Positions 6,049 to 13,590 of a stretch of DNA of 15,738 bases are shown here, in pieces. The translations under genes and the position numbers were made by a program. Source of the DNA: Candidatus Hestiella acidicharens (lineage in GTDB: Archaea; Thermoproteota; Thermoprotei_A; Sulfolobales; Acidilobaceae); the NCBI GenBank assembly GCA_015523575.1, contig WAJZ01000027.1, positions 1-15,738 of the forward strand. The letters run 5' to 3'. The notes under the pieces were generated by a model. That model was not told the DNA's origin and made no database searches. It was given only the letters and a program-made list of their open reading frames with translations. How positions within the stretch are numbered: position 1 is the first letter of the stretch; each line of letters begins with the position of its first letter.

Positions 6049-6069
6049 TTTTTTTAAGGTAAACCTTAA
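6049..6069 (+). terminator. probable mtnA terminator overlapping an inverted repeat
   Basis: Seven T residues (6049-6055), 27 nt after the mtnA stop, resemble crenarchaeal oligo-T terminators. They run into TTAAGGT (6054-6060), the exact reverse complement of ACCTTAA (6063-6069). That palindrome is also 20-30 nt upstream of the icd TATA box and could instead be an operator. Confidence 0.45.
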
Positions 6070-6092
6070 TATATTATATAAATGAAAAATCA

Positions 6093-6104
6093 AAACATTT
6101 ATAC
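6093..6104 (+). promoter_or_regulatory. TATA box of icd
   Basis: AAACATTTATAC would place the transcript start near 6125, immediately before the GGTGAT ribosome site at 6127-6132. A second TATA-like run (TATTATATAAA, 6071-6081) lies further upstream. Confidence 0.45.
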
Positions 6105-6136
6105 TTTCACCTATATTAAAGCTATTGGTGATAAGC

Positions 6137-7402
6137 TTGAGCAAAATTCCGTGCAATAAAGAAGAGTTGAGACCTCCTTCTGAAGGGGAATTCGTCAAAT
6201 ATGAAAATGGAAAGTTACTGGTGCCAGACAACCCGATAGTTGCATACTTAAAAGGTGATGGTACGGGACCTGAAATAGTAACAAATGCTATAAGGGTTAT
6301 CGATGCTGCAGTTGAAAAGGCCTATGGTGGAAAGAGAAAAATTGTTTGGTGGCAGGTGGCTGCAGGGGATGAAGCAAATAAAGAGTGTGGCACGCTTCTC
6401 CCAGAGGCCACGTTAGAAGCCTTTAAAATGGCAAGGATAAACCTGAAGGGACCACTAACAACGCCTGTAGGTAGCGGCTATAGGAGCCTAAACGTTGCAA
6501 TCAGAATGGCCTTAGAAACCTATGCAAACATAAGACCTATAAAATGGTATGGGCAACCAACGCCCCATTGTCATCCGGAGAAAATAGACTGGATTGTGTT
6601 TAGGGAAAATACTGAAGACCTCTACATGGGAATAGAATTTCAATGGAACTCAAAAGAAGCGGAAAAGATCAGGGATCTCTTCAAAAGAGAGTTTAACATA
6701 GAGCTAAGGCCCGACGCTGGTATAGGAATAAAGCCTATATCAAGGTTTGGCACGCAGAGGATTATGAGGAGGGCCCTTGAATGGGCAATACAAAACGACA
6801 TAAAAAGGGTTACCATACAACACAAGGGCAACATAATGAAGTATACGGAAGGGGCATTTAGGGAGTGGGCCTATGAGGTTGCTGTTAATGAGTTTAGGGA
6901 CTATATAGTAACTGAAGAAGAGCTCTACTCAAAATATGATGGTAAGATGCCAGAGGGTAAGATACTTGTAAACGATAGGATAGCAGACAACATGATGCAG
7001 CAGATTATAACAAGGCCTGGAGAATACAACATCATAGTGGCGCCCAATATAGATGGAGATTTCATAAGCGATGAGGCAAATGCCCTCGTAGGTGGCATTG
7101 GGATGGCAGCAGGATTGAACCTTGGCGATGGCGTGGCAGTTGCTGAACCAGTACATGGAACAGCTCCTAAATATGCCGGTAAGAACGTAATAAACCCGAC
7201 AGCTGAAATACTTAGCGCAGCTCTTCTTCTAGGAAACTATGTTGGCTGGAAGGAAATCAAGATACTAATTGAAGATGCAATAAGGAAAGCGATAAAGAAC
7301 AAGCAGGTGACCTACGACCTAGCAAGGGAGATGCCTGGAGTAAGCCCGATATCAACATCCGAGTACAGCGACGTATTAATAGGCTACATCAAAGAATCCT
7401 GA
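6137..7402 (+). CDS. icd: NADP-dependent isocitrate dehydrogenase
   Basis: Oxidises isocitrate to 2-oxoglutarate and CO2 in the TCA cycle. It is a homodimeric-type decarboxylating dehydrogenase of 421 residues, the normal length. Visible motifs are KGDGTGPEI near the N terminus; the isocitrate-binding segment TTPVGSGYRSLNVAIR with its Ser, Asn and Arg; NIRPI; FRENTEDLYMGIEF; the catalytic Lys segment HKGNIMKYTEGAF; and the metal-binding aspartates in DRIAD and DGDFISDEA. NADP preference is shown by APKYAG (Lys345, Tyr346) and by VTYDLAREM with its Tyr and Arg, the positions that bind the 2'-phosphate in the E. coli enzyme. The start is TTG at 6137 with GGTGAT four bases before it; the in-frame TTG at 6125 and GTG at 6128 are within or before that site. 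Its last 19 bases overlap the convergent phosphatase gene. Confidence 0.95.
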   Translation: MSKIPCNKEELRPPSEGEFVKYENGKLLVPDNPIVAYLKGDGTGPEIVTNAIRVIDAAVEKAYGGKRKIVWWQVAAGDEANKECGTLLPEATLEAFKMARINLKGPLTTPVGSGYRSLNVAIRMALETYANIRPIKWYGQPTPHCHPEKIDWIVFRENTEDLYMGIEFQWNSKEAEKIRDLFKREFNIELRPDAGIGIKPISRFGTQRIMRRALEWAIQNDIKRVTIQHKGNIMKYTEGAFREWAYEVAVNEFRDYIVTEEELYSKYDGKMPEGKILVNDRIADNMMQQIITRPGEYNIIVAPNIDGDFISDEANALVGGIGMAAGLNLGDGVAVAEPVHGTAPKYAGKNVINPTAEILSAALLLGNYVGWKEIKILIEDAIRKAIKNKQVTYDLAREMPGVSPISTSEYSDVLIGYIKES

Positions 7403-8067
7403 TCTTCCCCAGAGCCTTCAATCATTTCCAATATATTGCAAACGTCTAGCAGGTTTTCAATCCTATATTTAGCAATTCTCTTGAGTAATGGGTCATTACC
7501 AAATACAACTGGATATCCAACTATTTCCATTGCACTATAATCCCATTCAGAGTCACCGACATACATTACCTCATAAGGTTTTATATCTAAATAGGCAAGA
7601 AGCCTTTTCAATACCTTTTGCTTATCGCAACCAACTATTGGTATGCCCCCAGGTTTCAAGTACCCATTCTTATCAAATCTTAAAGAATTTGAAAACCAAT
7701 AATCTGCCCCTACCTTTTCCGCCACCATTGAAACCAAGATATCTATGCCCCCACTTATCAAAACAACTATTTTCCTTTTCTTGTGTAGGCAAATAGATAC
7801 CTCCTGTGCACCATCCCTCAGTCTTATCTTTGATAGTATCCTTGCTATTTCATCCCTTCTTAGCTTCCCCCCGCTCTTCTCTATCCATAACCTAGTATCA
7901 GATTCCATCCAACCAAGGTAGTCTATTTCCCCTTTTTTGAACCTCTCATAGTTCCCCACAGCATCCCCTTCGGTCTTAAAATGTTCATGCATATACCCCC
8001 AGCTGCTTTCCTCCTCTGTTAGCACCCCATCTACGTCAAACGCGACCAGTCTTATCTTCTTTCTCAT
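7384..8067 (-). CDS. HAD-superfamily phosphatase, phosphoserine-phosphatase-like
   Basis: A cytosolic phosphatase of 227 residues in the SerB-like branch of the HAD superfamily. Motif I is FDVDGVLT, with nucleophile Asp11 and general acid Asp13. Motif II is VLISGG with Ser105. The motif III lysine is in CDKQKVLK (about 149-154), and motif IV is GDSEWD (171-176). A helical cap lies between motifs I and II (about 20-95). The substrate cannot be read from the sequence; phosphoserine is one candidate. The ATG at 8067 is preceded by GGTGA, whose bases overlap the TAG of the upstream DUF123 gene, so the two are almost surely co-transcribed and coupled. The last 19 bases overlap the end of icd on the other strand, and the hydrophilic tail (GEDQDS) lies there. 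Confidence 0.88.
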   Translation of the reverse strand: MRKKIRLVAFDVDGVLTEEESSWGYMHEHFKTEGDAVGNYERFKKGEIDYLGWMESDTRLWIEKSGGKLRRDEIARILSKIRLRDGAQEVSICLHKKRKIVVLISGGIDILVSMVAEKVGADYWFSNSLRFDKNGYLKPGGIPIVGCDKQKVLKRLLAYLDIKPYEVMYVGDSEWDYSAMEIVGYPVVFGNDPLLKRIAKYRIENLLDVCNILEMIEGSGEDQDSLM

Positions 8068-8075
8068 ATTCTCAC

Positions 8076-8582
8076 CTATCTGAAGTTAAGTGAAACTATA
8101 TTCCTACTATCGTAAAAAGAAGGGAATATAAAGAGATCGCACTTGCAACCATAAAGAAATTCTAGTATCATTTCCATATCGTTTGTGTAGAAAAGGTGTG
8201 GTTCATTAGCGTCGCTAGACCCCAGCATCCCAATAGGAGTAAAGAGGCGCGTAAGCCTTGATGCTAACCTATCCTCCAACTCAACACCAAATCCCCCTTT
8301 TATGAGGCAGATAAATGAAGGTATGGAAACAATCGCCTGCGAAATGTAATCAATGTGCCACCTCTTTCTTTTTGATGTTAGGTGCCTTAAAACCCTTTTA
8401 TTAAAGCCGTTTCCAGCAGAGCCTACATATATTATATAGCCATCGTTGAAAAAGCGCTGCTTACCTGCAATAAAGGTAGAAAAACTCTGCATATGAAACC
8501 CTATTATATACAACCCCTTTTCACTAGGAAGCTCATAGGAAATTGGACCAAATTGCAGCTCAGATACCCCAGAGTTTGTCAT
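8076..8582 (-). CDS. DUF123 (GIY-YIG-like) domain protein
   Basis: A 168-residue protein made almost wholly of the DUF123 domain, a GIY-YIG-nuclease-like fold found in many archaea, sometimes fused to endonuclease III. Seen in order are EKGLYIIGF (21-29), GYIIYVGSAG (48-57), RVLRHL, the conserved WHIDYIS (75-81), Glu101 in GVELEDRLA, and GSSDANEPHLFY (121-132), the usual Cys/Ser-rich end of the domain. Some relatives have CSDC at this point; here it is SSD, so a metal site is not complete. Catalytic activity is unproven. I chose ATG at 8582 because GGAAGGAG precedes it by about seven bases. The longer frame to 8708 would add an AT-rich hydrophobic stretch that is really the promoter. It is the first gene of a two-gene operon with the phosphatase. 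Confidence 0.8.
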   Translation of the reverse strand: MTNSGVSELQFGPISYELPSEKGLYIIGFHMQSFSTFIAGKQRFFNDGYIIYVGSAGNGFNKRVLRHLTSKRKRWHIDYISQAIVSIPSFICLIKGGFGVELEDRLASRLTRLFTPIGMLGSSDANEPHLFYTNDMEMILEFLYGCKCDLFIFPSFYDSRNIVSLNFR

Positions 8583-8619
8583 TGCAATGCTCCTTCCGGG
8601 CACAACTCTCCTCATCGCT

Positions 8620-8632
8620 AAATAAATAAAAG
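8620..8632 (-). promoter_or_regulatory. TATA box of the DUF123-phosphatase operon
   Basis: The minus strand reads CTTTTATTTATTT. The expected start is near 8600, a short leader before the GGAAGGAG ribosome site. The same 200-nt interval also serves the divergent ATPase gene. Confidence 0.4.
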
Positions 8633-8726
8633 GTAAAAAAAGGTATAATATTTTCTCAGGTCTCATAGGGGGAATGGATATGAAGATAGAAAAAGAAAAC
8701 CTATGCATAAAATTCTTAGGAAGCCA

Positions 8727-8740
8727 AAATTAAAAAGAAG
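8727..8740 (+). promoter_or_regulatory. TATA-like element of the P-loop ATPase gene
   Basis: AAAATTAAAAAG is centred about 42 nt before the TTG at 8778. It fits a start near 8762 and a leader with GGTGT (8768-8772) as ribosome site. Confidence 0.35.
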
Positions 8741-8777
8741 TTGCACTACCTCTTACCTATACTGTGGGGTGTAAGCT

Positions 8778-9647
8778 TTGAAAGTCCTTATAATAGGGCT
8801 CTTGGAAGAGAACTCTGGAAAGACAACGATAGCCTCTAGCTTGACTTCCTACTTAAATAGTGAGGGGTTTGACGCTGTAGCATTTAAACCCATCGGAGCG
8901 ACTGAGGTATGGCTGAGCCCATTTGTATTGAAAGAGTCGAAGAAAAGGAAAATGGTTGTAACGGGTGACTCTCTGTTACTTCACAGGGCTTCTAGCGAAA
9001 AAGAACCTATAAACATGATAAACCCCTTCGGAGGTTTGCTTGTCCCTCTCATATTAGAAAAATTCGCTACACTAAACTCCTTTAAGGCATATCAGTCTTC
9101 CGTAAGCTCTAGGCTTGCCCTATCCCGCCTGACCCTATGTCGGGGGGAAGTAAAGAATCTACATCTTATTAATGAAAATCCTTTGAGAAGAACAACGAAA
9201 AACATAGAGTATGAAATATATGAAACAACGACCTACGTAGAAAATCCTGTAAAGGTAGATGAAAACTACTTGGTGGAGCTTCTTAGTGGAGGTGCTACCA
9301 ACGAGATAGATACATGCTTAAATTATTTGGAGGAAAGACACGAAATAATAGTTATTGAGTCTAATTCCGATGTAGCCTCACCAACAAGAAGATGTCTTGA
9401 AAGCGATGCTGTAATTCTTGCCTCTCCTGGATTCGCTATGATAATAGATGGAAACAGGTTTAGGAAAGCCGTAGAGTTCTTAACGAGTAACGGAAAGCCC
9501 TGGGTTATAAAGAGCGGGGAGGTGGTTCCCTTAACAAAACATGTTTTCTCTGCAGAGCTACCGTTGTTATATGATCAAATGGAAGGATATCCTAAGGAGA
9601 GCTTAGATCAGATAATAGAATATATAAAAGGATTGAAAAGGAAATAG
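8778..9647 (+). CDS. P-loop ATPase of the dethiobiotin synthetase/CobQ-like class
   Basis: A 289-residue soluble protein starting as a SIMIBI-type NTPase: strand KVLIIGLLEENSGKTT with Lys15 as the P-loop lysine, followed by helix, then GFDAVAFKPIGATE. This matches the BioD/CobQ layout, in which FKPI follows the first helix. The Walker A spacing is unusual, with six residues between the first Gly (7) and GK instead of four or five. A Walker B-like strand IIVIESNSD occurs near 195, and a late strand with VILASPG follows. The middle (about 60-180) is long and unlike BioD, and no biotin genes are nearby. It may be an amidoligase-like or metal-cofactor ATPase; the true reaction is unknown. The start is TTG at 8778 with GGTG (8768-8771). 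It opens a plus-strand cluster with the two redox genes downstream. Confidence 0.75.
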   Translation: MKVLIIGLLEENSGKTTIASSLTSYLNSEGFDAVAFKPIGATEVWLSPFVLKESKKRKMVVTGDSLLLHRASSEKEPINMINPFGGLLVPLILEKFATLNSFKAYQSSVSSRLALSRLTLCRGEVKNLHLINENPLRRTTKNIEYEIYETTTYVENPVKVDENYLVELLSGGATNEIDTCLNYLEERHEIIVIESNSDVASPTRRCLESDAVILASPGFAMIIDGNRFRKAVEFLTSNGKPWVIKSGEVVPLTKHVFSAELPLLYDQMEGYPKESLDQIIEYIKGLKRK

Positions 9648-9688
9648 TGGCGCCAATTATATAATAGAGGTAGCTTATAGCCCATTTC

Positions 9689-9698
9689 TTCTTATATT
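9689..9698 (+). promoter_or_regulatory. TATA box of the PyrK-like gene
   Basis: TTCTTATATT would start transcription near 9720, just before the GGAGGGAT ribosome site at 9723-9730. A second candidate, ATTATATAA (9656-9664), lies closer to the upstream stop. Confidence 0.4.
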
Positions 9699-9734
9699 GC
9701 CTCGATACAATCATTGAAGGATGGAGGGATCAAA

Positions 9735-10421
9735 TTGGCTTCAAAGTATTTTAGTGCGTTTCTAAACTCATCAATAAAGCTTGAGAAGGGGAAGGTAGTT
9801 TCTTTCATCCCAAAGAAGACCATAGAGTTCAGCCCAGGCCAATTCTTCCTTATTTCCTTCCCAAAGGGCTTTAGAGGCTTCTCCTTTCCTTTGATAGTTA
9901 AAAAAAGCGTTGTTTTTTATCTCAACAACAAGGCTTTAAATGATAGCTATGAGTTGCCGAAGTATGTTGGTCTCATAGGACCCTTGGGGAAAGGATTCCC
10001 AAAGCCCTTGGGTAAGAGAATAGGGGTTTTAGTTGAAGATGCGTACATAATGGCTGCTTTAGCCTTAAGAGATGTTATAAATGGGAAGATAGCCTATTTT
10101 ACAGACAATAAAGACCTTGGATTGATGTTCCAGTTGATGAAAATAGGCGATAGTGTGGTACTTCCACTATGGCAATTCAGGTTTTCTGAATTTTCAAGCG
10201 TTTATATAATAGGTAGCATAGACTTCATAAAACCTTTTCTAAAAAGATATGGCGTAAAGGAAAACATTATAATTGCTTCTTTAAGCAAGGTAAATTGCGG
10301 CTTAGGATTTTGTGGGTCATGCATACTGAGAAAGACTGGAAAAAGGGTTTGTGTCGATGGACCCGGATTCAGGCTAAGTGAGATAAAGGAATGGGCAAAA
10401 GAGGTAATATACGAGCCATAA
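9735..10421 (+). CDS. PyrK-like flavin and 2Fe-2S electron-transfer protein
   Basis: A 229-residue protein of the ferredoxin-reductase fold that resembles PyrK, the electron-transfer subunit of dihydroorotate dehydrogenase B. RGFSFP (47-52) corresponds to the FAD-binding Arg-x-x-Ser motif, and GPLGKGF (82-88) is typical of PyrK. The C-terminal domain carries four cysteines (188, 193, 196, 206) as CGLGFCGSC then RVCVDGPGF, the exact layout of the PyrK 2Fe-2S domain. The Gly-rich NAD site that normally follows is replaced by IGVLVEDAYIMAALAL, so NAD use is doubtful. The start is TTG at 9735 after GGAGGGAT (9723-9730); the TTG at 9714 precedes the site. No pyrD is present here. The next gene is an FAD dehydrogenase, a possible partner. 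Confidence 0.82.
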   Translation: MASKYFSAFLNSSIKLEKGKVVSFIPKKTIEFSPGQFFLISFPKGFRGFSFPLIVKKSVVFYLNNKALNDSYELPKYVGLIGPLGKGFPKPLGKRIGVLVEDAYIMAALALRDVINGKIAYFTDNKDLGLMFQLMKIGDSVVLPLWQFRFSEFSSVYIIGSIDFIKPFLKRYGVKENIIIASLSKVNCGLGFCGSCILRKTGKRVCVDGPGFRLSEIKEWAKEVIYEP

Positions 10422-10448
10422 TAAATTATTTCTCTATAATATAGATAT

Positions 10449-10460
10449 TAATATTTATTA
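10449..10460 (+). promoter_or_regulatory. TATA box of the DAO-type oxidoreductase gene
   Basis: TAATATTTATTA lies about 50 nt before the ATG, fitting a start near 10482 and a leader with GGGAG (10497-10501) as ribosome site. The gene may therefore be transcribed separately from the PyrK-like gene. Confidence 0.4.
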
Positions 10461-10503
10461 ACTGTTAAAGAGAACTTATAACAAGAGAAGAAAGTGGGAG
10501 ATT

Positions 10504-11532
10504 ATGAAGATAAAGGTAGTAGGCGCAGGCCTTTCAGGCCTATGGGTATCATATACGTTATTGAAGAGGGGTCATGAAGTAGAGGTCTATGAAAAAAACT
10601 ATCCGGGCTATGGAGCATCAAGCAAAGCAGCTGGAATACTCTCCCTAGAGTTGCCAAAGGAAATGATAGATGTCTCCATTAGGTCTTCGCAACTCTATGC
10701 AGAGCTCAGTAAAGAAATAATAAAGTGGTCTGGATCCATCTGGATACCCAAGGACTCGGAGCTGAAGTGCGCTATTAATATAGGAAAATACCTTTCGACA
10801 AAGGGTATTGATGTGAAGATAATACCTAATGGATTTAATTCAATTAGGATATGCAACAAAGCAATACTGTTCGAACAGCCCATAGTTGATGCGGGCGAGG
10901 CTATAAACGAGCTGGTGAGGAGAATTGAGAAAATGGGTGGCAACATAGTCGAGGAAGAGGTGAAGAAGCAAGAAATTAGCAACGGTAAAGGAACCTTTGT
11001 TTTGGCAAACGGGCCATGGATAAGAGAACTTGTAGAACTGGAAGGACTAGTAAATTATAGGTGTCAGGCACACAGCATTGAAGGTAAACAAATAAATGAG
11101 ATAATTGAAAACGATAGGACAAACTATTATTATGTTCCAGAGTCCCCTAGAAGGGCAATACTCGGAAATGGAGATAAAGTCTTAATAAAGGTCATTGATG
11201 ATGGTTTTGTAGTAGATTACAGCGATGCCTATAACGTCCTAGAGAAAGTCTCAAAGAACTATGGAGAGGCAAAGAACATGTACCCAATAAACTCATGGGC
11301 AGCACCCTGCGTTACTACCTTTGATGGCTATCCCATTGTTGGAAAGCTTAGAGAAAACCTTTATATAATAACTGGCCTTAATGGTGCTGGGCTGACGCTT
11401 TCTCCCGGCCTTGCAGAAATATTAGTTGATGTGATAGAAGGGAAGTATGAAACGCCAAAGTACCTAGACCCTTGGAGGCCTATGAAGAGGAAAGAACCGC
11501 TTCTGGAGGTATTTGATAACATTTGCCACTAA
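10504..11532 (+). CDS. FAD-dependent oxidoreductase of the DAO family
   Basis: A 342-residue flavoprotein of the glycine oxidase/D-amino-acid oxidase/glycerol-3-phosphate dehydrogenase superfamily. The N terminus is a dinucleotide-binding fold, KVVGAGLSGLWVSYTLLK, with Glu30 for the ribose of FAD, followed by GASSKAAGIL, the usual FAD-contact Ser/Ala segment. A second FAD contact, LANGPWI, lies near residue 165. The C terminus holds FDGYPIVG and TGLNGAGLTLSPGLAEIL, the family's standard closing motif. The amine or hydroxy-acid substrate is not evident. It has no membrane helix. ATG at 10504 has GGGAG just upstream. Its final four bases overlap the stop of the convergent gene at 11529. Partnership with the preceding PyrK-like protein is my inference from position. 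Confidence 0.88.
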   Translation: MKIKVVGAGLSGLWVSYTLLKRGHEVEVYEKNYPGYGASSKAAGILSLELPKEMIDVSIRSSQLYAELSKEIIKWSGSIWIPKDSELKCAINIGKYLSTKGIDVKIIPNGFNSIRICNKAILFEQPIVDAGEAINELVRRIEKMGGNIVEEEVKKQEISNGKGTFVLANGPWIRELVELEGLVNYRCQAHSIEGKQINEIIENDRTNYYYVPESPRRAILGNGDKVLIKVIDDGFVVDYSDAYNVLEKVSKNYGEAKNMYPINSWAAPCVTTFDGYPIVGKLRENLYIITGLNGAGLTLSPGLAEILVDVIEGKYETPKYLDPWRPMKRKEPLLEVFDNICH

Positions 11533-12344
11533 CCTTTAAGGAGGTCAACGTATTTTCCTATTTCTAAGCCTAAGGATTTTGATGCATTACCCATATTCTG
11601 TGCTATCTCCGCAAACCCGAAGCTGTTTTTATATAGAATAAAAGCCCCTCTTTCAACATCTGAAAACTTTTCGCGAACGCCTATTTCCCTTCCAGCTACA
11701 AGCACTTTGTCCCCTAAGCTAAGGCCAAGGTCTTCAAACCTAGAACTCAACACAACGTTACCAAACTTGTCAATATATATTACCTTTAGCCTCAGCTCGC
11801 CTCTTGCACCCCTTGTGAAATCCTTAATCCTAACCCTTTCAATCTCATAAAAGCTTATTGGCTTAGCAAAGGCATCTATATCATACCCGCCCGCTAATAA
11901 AGCTGCTACCGGTGCAAAAACGTCCCTACCATGAAAAGTTGAAGAAATATCATGCTTGCCAAAGACGTCATACCTTTTAGCCAAGTATGTCCTAAGCTTT
12001 GTGACGTCTATATTATATATATTGCTAACACCATCTTCCAACGCAGCTTCGTAAACAATACCGTTATCCGGACAAACGAACTTGTAGTTCTTCGTCTCTA
12101 CGACAATTGCCTTTCTATCAGAGCCCACTCCTGGGTCAACGACTGCTAGTATTACAGATCCCTTGGGCATGTATCTATAGGAGGTGTAAATAATGTAAGA
12201 ACCCGCAAGCCTTGAAAAACTGGGCACACTGTTGTCTATATCTATTATTTCAACTCCGTCCGATACTTGCTTTATAACGGCCTTCATTATGCCTAAGTAG
12301 AGGTTGTTTCCAAAGTCAGATATTATCCCAACGGGTCTCTTCAA
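11529..12344 (-). CDS. SAM hydroxide adenosyltransferase (DUF62 family)
   Basis: A 271-residue protein of the family that includes the bacterial fluorinase and chlorinase. Most archaeal members hydrolyse S-adenosylmethionine to adenosine and methionine. Visible are GIISDFG (6-12), YLGIMKAVI, IIDIDNSVPS, the AVVDPGVGSDR segment (Asp70, Arg77), PDNG (92-95) and STFHGRDVFAP (His138, Asp141). The Asp-Arg-His set typical of the hydroxide-transferring type is present, whereas the halogenase type lacks it. The C-terminal beta domain (about 180-271) is complete. TTG at 12344 is the start. It follows the aminotransferase stop by 10 nt with a weak ribosome site, so the two genes are probably one operon. 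Its 3' end meets the oxidoreductase gene with a 4-nt overlap. Confidence 0.92.
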   Translation of the reverse strand: MKRPVGIISDFGNNLYLGIMKAVIKQVSDGVEIIDIDNSVPSFSRLAGSYIIYTSYRYMPKGSVILAVVDPGVGSDRKAIVVETKNYKFVCPDNGIVYEAALEDGVSNIYNIDVTKLRTYLAKRYDVFGKHDISSTFHGRDVFAPVAALLAGGYDIDAFAKPISFYEIERVRIKDFTRGARGELRLKVIYIDKFGNVVLSSRFEDLGLSLGDKVLVAGREIGVREKFSDVERGAFILYKNSFGFAEIAQNMGNASKSLGLEIGKYVDLLKG

Positions 12345-12354
12345 TGCCTATACC

Positions 12355-13560
12355 CTATAGGCTGTTTACAAATTCAACGATCTTCCTTGCCCCCTCCTTT
12401 ATAGACTCCATATCCGTTGCATAGCTGAACCTAACGAACTCCCTGCCAGCCTTATCAGGAAAAGCGTCTCCAGGCAGCACCAAAACCCCTATTTTGTTGA
12501 GCATCATATCAACAAACCCCTTAACGCTTATGTTGAGCTTGTTGAGAATTCCAGAGACCCTTGGAAACATGTAGAATGCCCCTTCAGGCATGTAAACGTC
12601 GAACCCCTGTGCGCCTTTTAGTATATCATGGAGAACCTTCGCCCTCTCATGGAACTCCTTCACCATGTTCTTTACCGGGCCCCAGTCACCCTTTAGTGCT
12701 ATAACCCCTGCCTTCTGCACAAACGATGTGGCGCAACTATAGAGAGAAACCGCAAGGTCGTTAAACCTTGGTATGAGCTCTTTTCTGGCAACGAGATACG
12801 CAAGCCTCCAGCCAGTCATTGAAAAGGTTTTTGAGAAGCCATTAATATAAATGAGGTTGTCCCTCCATTCTGGATACGTGATTAGGCTCTTAAACTTTGA
12901 AGTGTATATCAGGTTATCGTATATTTCATCGGCCACCACAATTATGTTGTTCTTCCTAACAACTTCCATTAAGTAATCCAGATCCTTTGGATCGAACACA
13001 GCCCCAGTTGGATTGTGTGGATTATTTATAAATATCATCCTTGTCTTCTTCGTTACTGCCTTCTCTACTTTTTCCGCGTTTAGGCTGAAACCTTTACCTG
13101 GGGTAAAGTCTAGCGAAACGAATTTTGGTATACCATTAAAGAGCTTAACCACCTGTGCATAGGCGTAGTAGCTGGGCTCTATTATTATAGCCTCATCCCC
13201 ATCCCTGATATAAGAAGCCGCTGCCATGAAGATAGCGGTTTTCGAGCCTGGCGTTATAACAACCTCTTCACTACTCACATCTGAGCCATATTTAGAATTC
13301 AAATATTCAGAAACGGCGCTCCTAAGCTCCTCAATGCCTTGGGTCTCTGTATAGCCAGTAAAGTTATCATCTAACGCTGCCTTTGCAGCGTTCTTTATAT
13401 GTTCAGGGGTCGGAAAATCAGGCTGACCTATACCAAAACTTATCACCCTCTTCCCTTGGCTCTGCATCTTCTTTACTAAAGCTAGATAAGAGAAAGCGCT
13501 TTCACCTTCTATCTTATACATATTAGGTTGCATGTCAATTACGGGTGGATTTAAACTCAT
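12355..13560 (-). CDS. PLP-dependent aminotransferase, class I (aspartate/aromatic type)
   Basis: A 401-residue fold-type I aminotransferase in the aspartate aminotransferase I-gamma group common in archaea. Seen in order are ISFGIGQPDFPTP (substrate side), TPGSKTAIF (phosphate grip), NNPHNPTG (Asn183), VADEIYDNLIY (Asp211 against the pyridine nitrogen, Tyr214), GFSKTFSMTGWRLAY with Lys244 as the Schiff-base lysine and Arg252, and the C-terminal EFVRFSYA arginine for the substrate carboxylate. All are intact. Amino-acid preference (aspartate or aromatic) cannot be settled by eye. The start is ATG at 13560, six bases after GGTG; the TTG at 13572 and GTG at 13569 lie in or before that site. It is the first gene of an operon with the SAM enzyme. 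Confidence 0.94.
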   Translation of the reverse strand: MSLNPPVIDMQPNMYKIEGESAFSYLALVKKMQSQGKRVISFGIGQPDFPTPEHIKNAAKAALDDNFTGYTETQGIEELRSAVSEYLNSKYGSDVSSEEVVITPGSKTAIFMAAASYIRDGDEAIIIEPSYYAYAQVVKLFNGIPKFVSLDFTPGKGFSLNAEKVEKAVTKKTRMIFINNPHNPTGAVFDPKDLDYLMEVVRKNNIIVVADEIYDNLIYTSKFKSLITYPEWRDNLIYINGFSKTFSMTGWRLAYLVARKELIPRFNDLAVSLYSCATSFVQKAGVIALKGDWGPVKNMVKEFHERAKVLHDILKGAQGFDVYMPEGAFYMFPRVSGILNKLNISVKGFVDMMLNKIGVLVLPGDAFPDKAGREFVRFSYATDMESIKEGARKIVEFVNSL

Positions 13561-13590
13561 TTTCAACACCAAGCTTTTTAGTTACATTGC

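Noticed and set aside
8583..8708. N-terminal extension of the DUF123 protein
   Set aside because: The extra 42 codons lie over the AT-rich promoter region and read as a chance hydrophobic segment. ATG 8582 has a good ribosome-binding site, and the domain begins soon after it.
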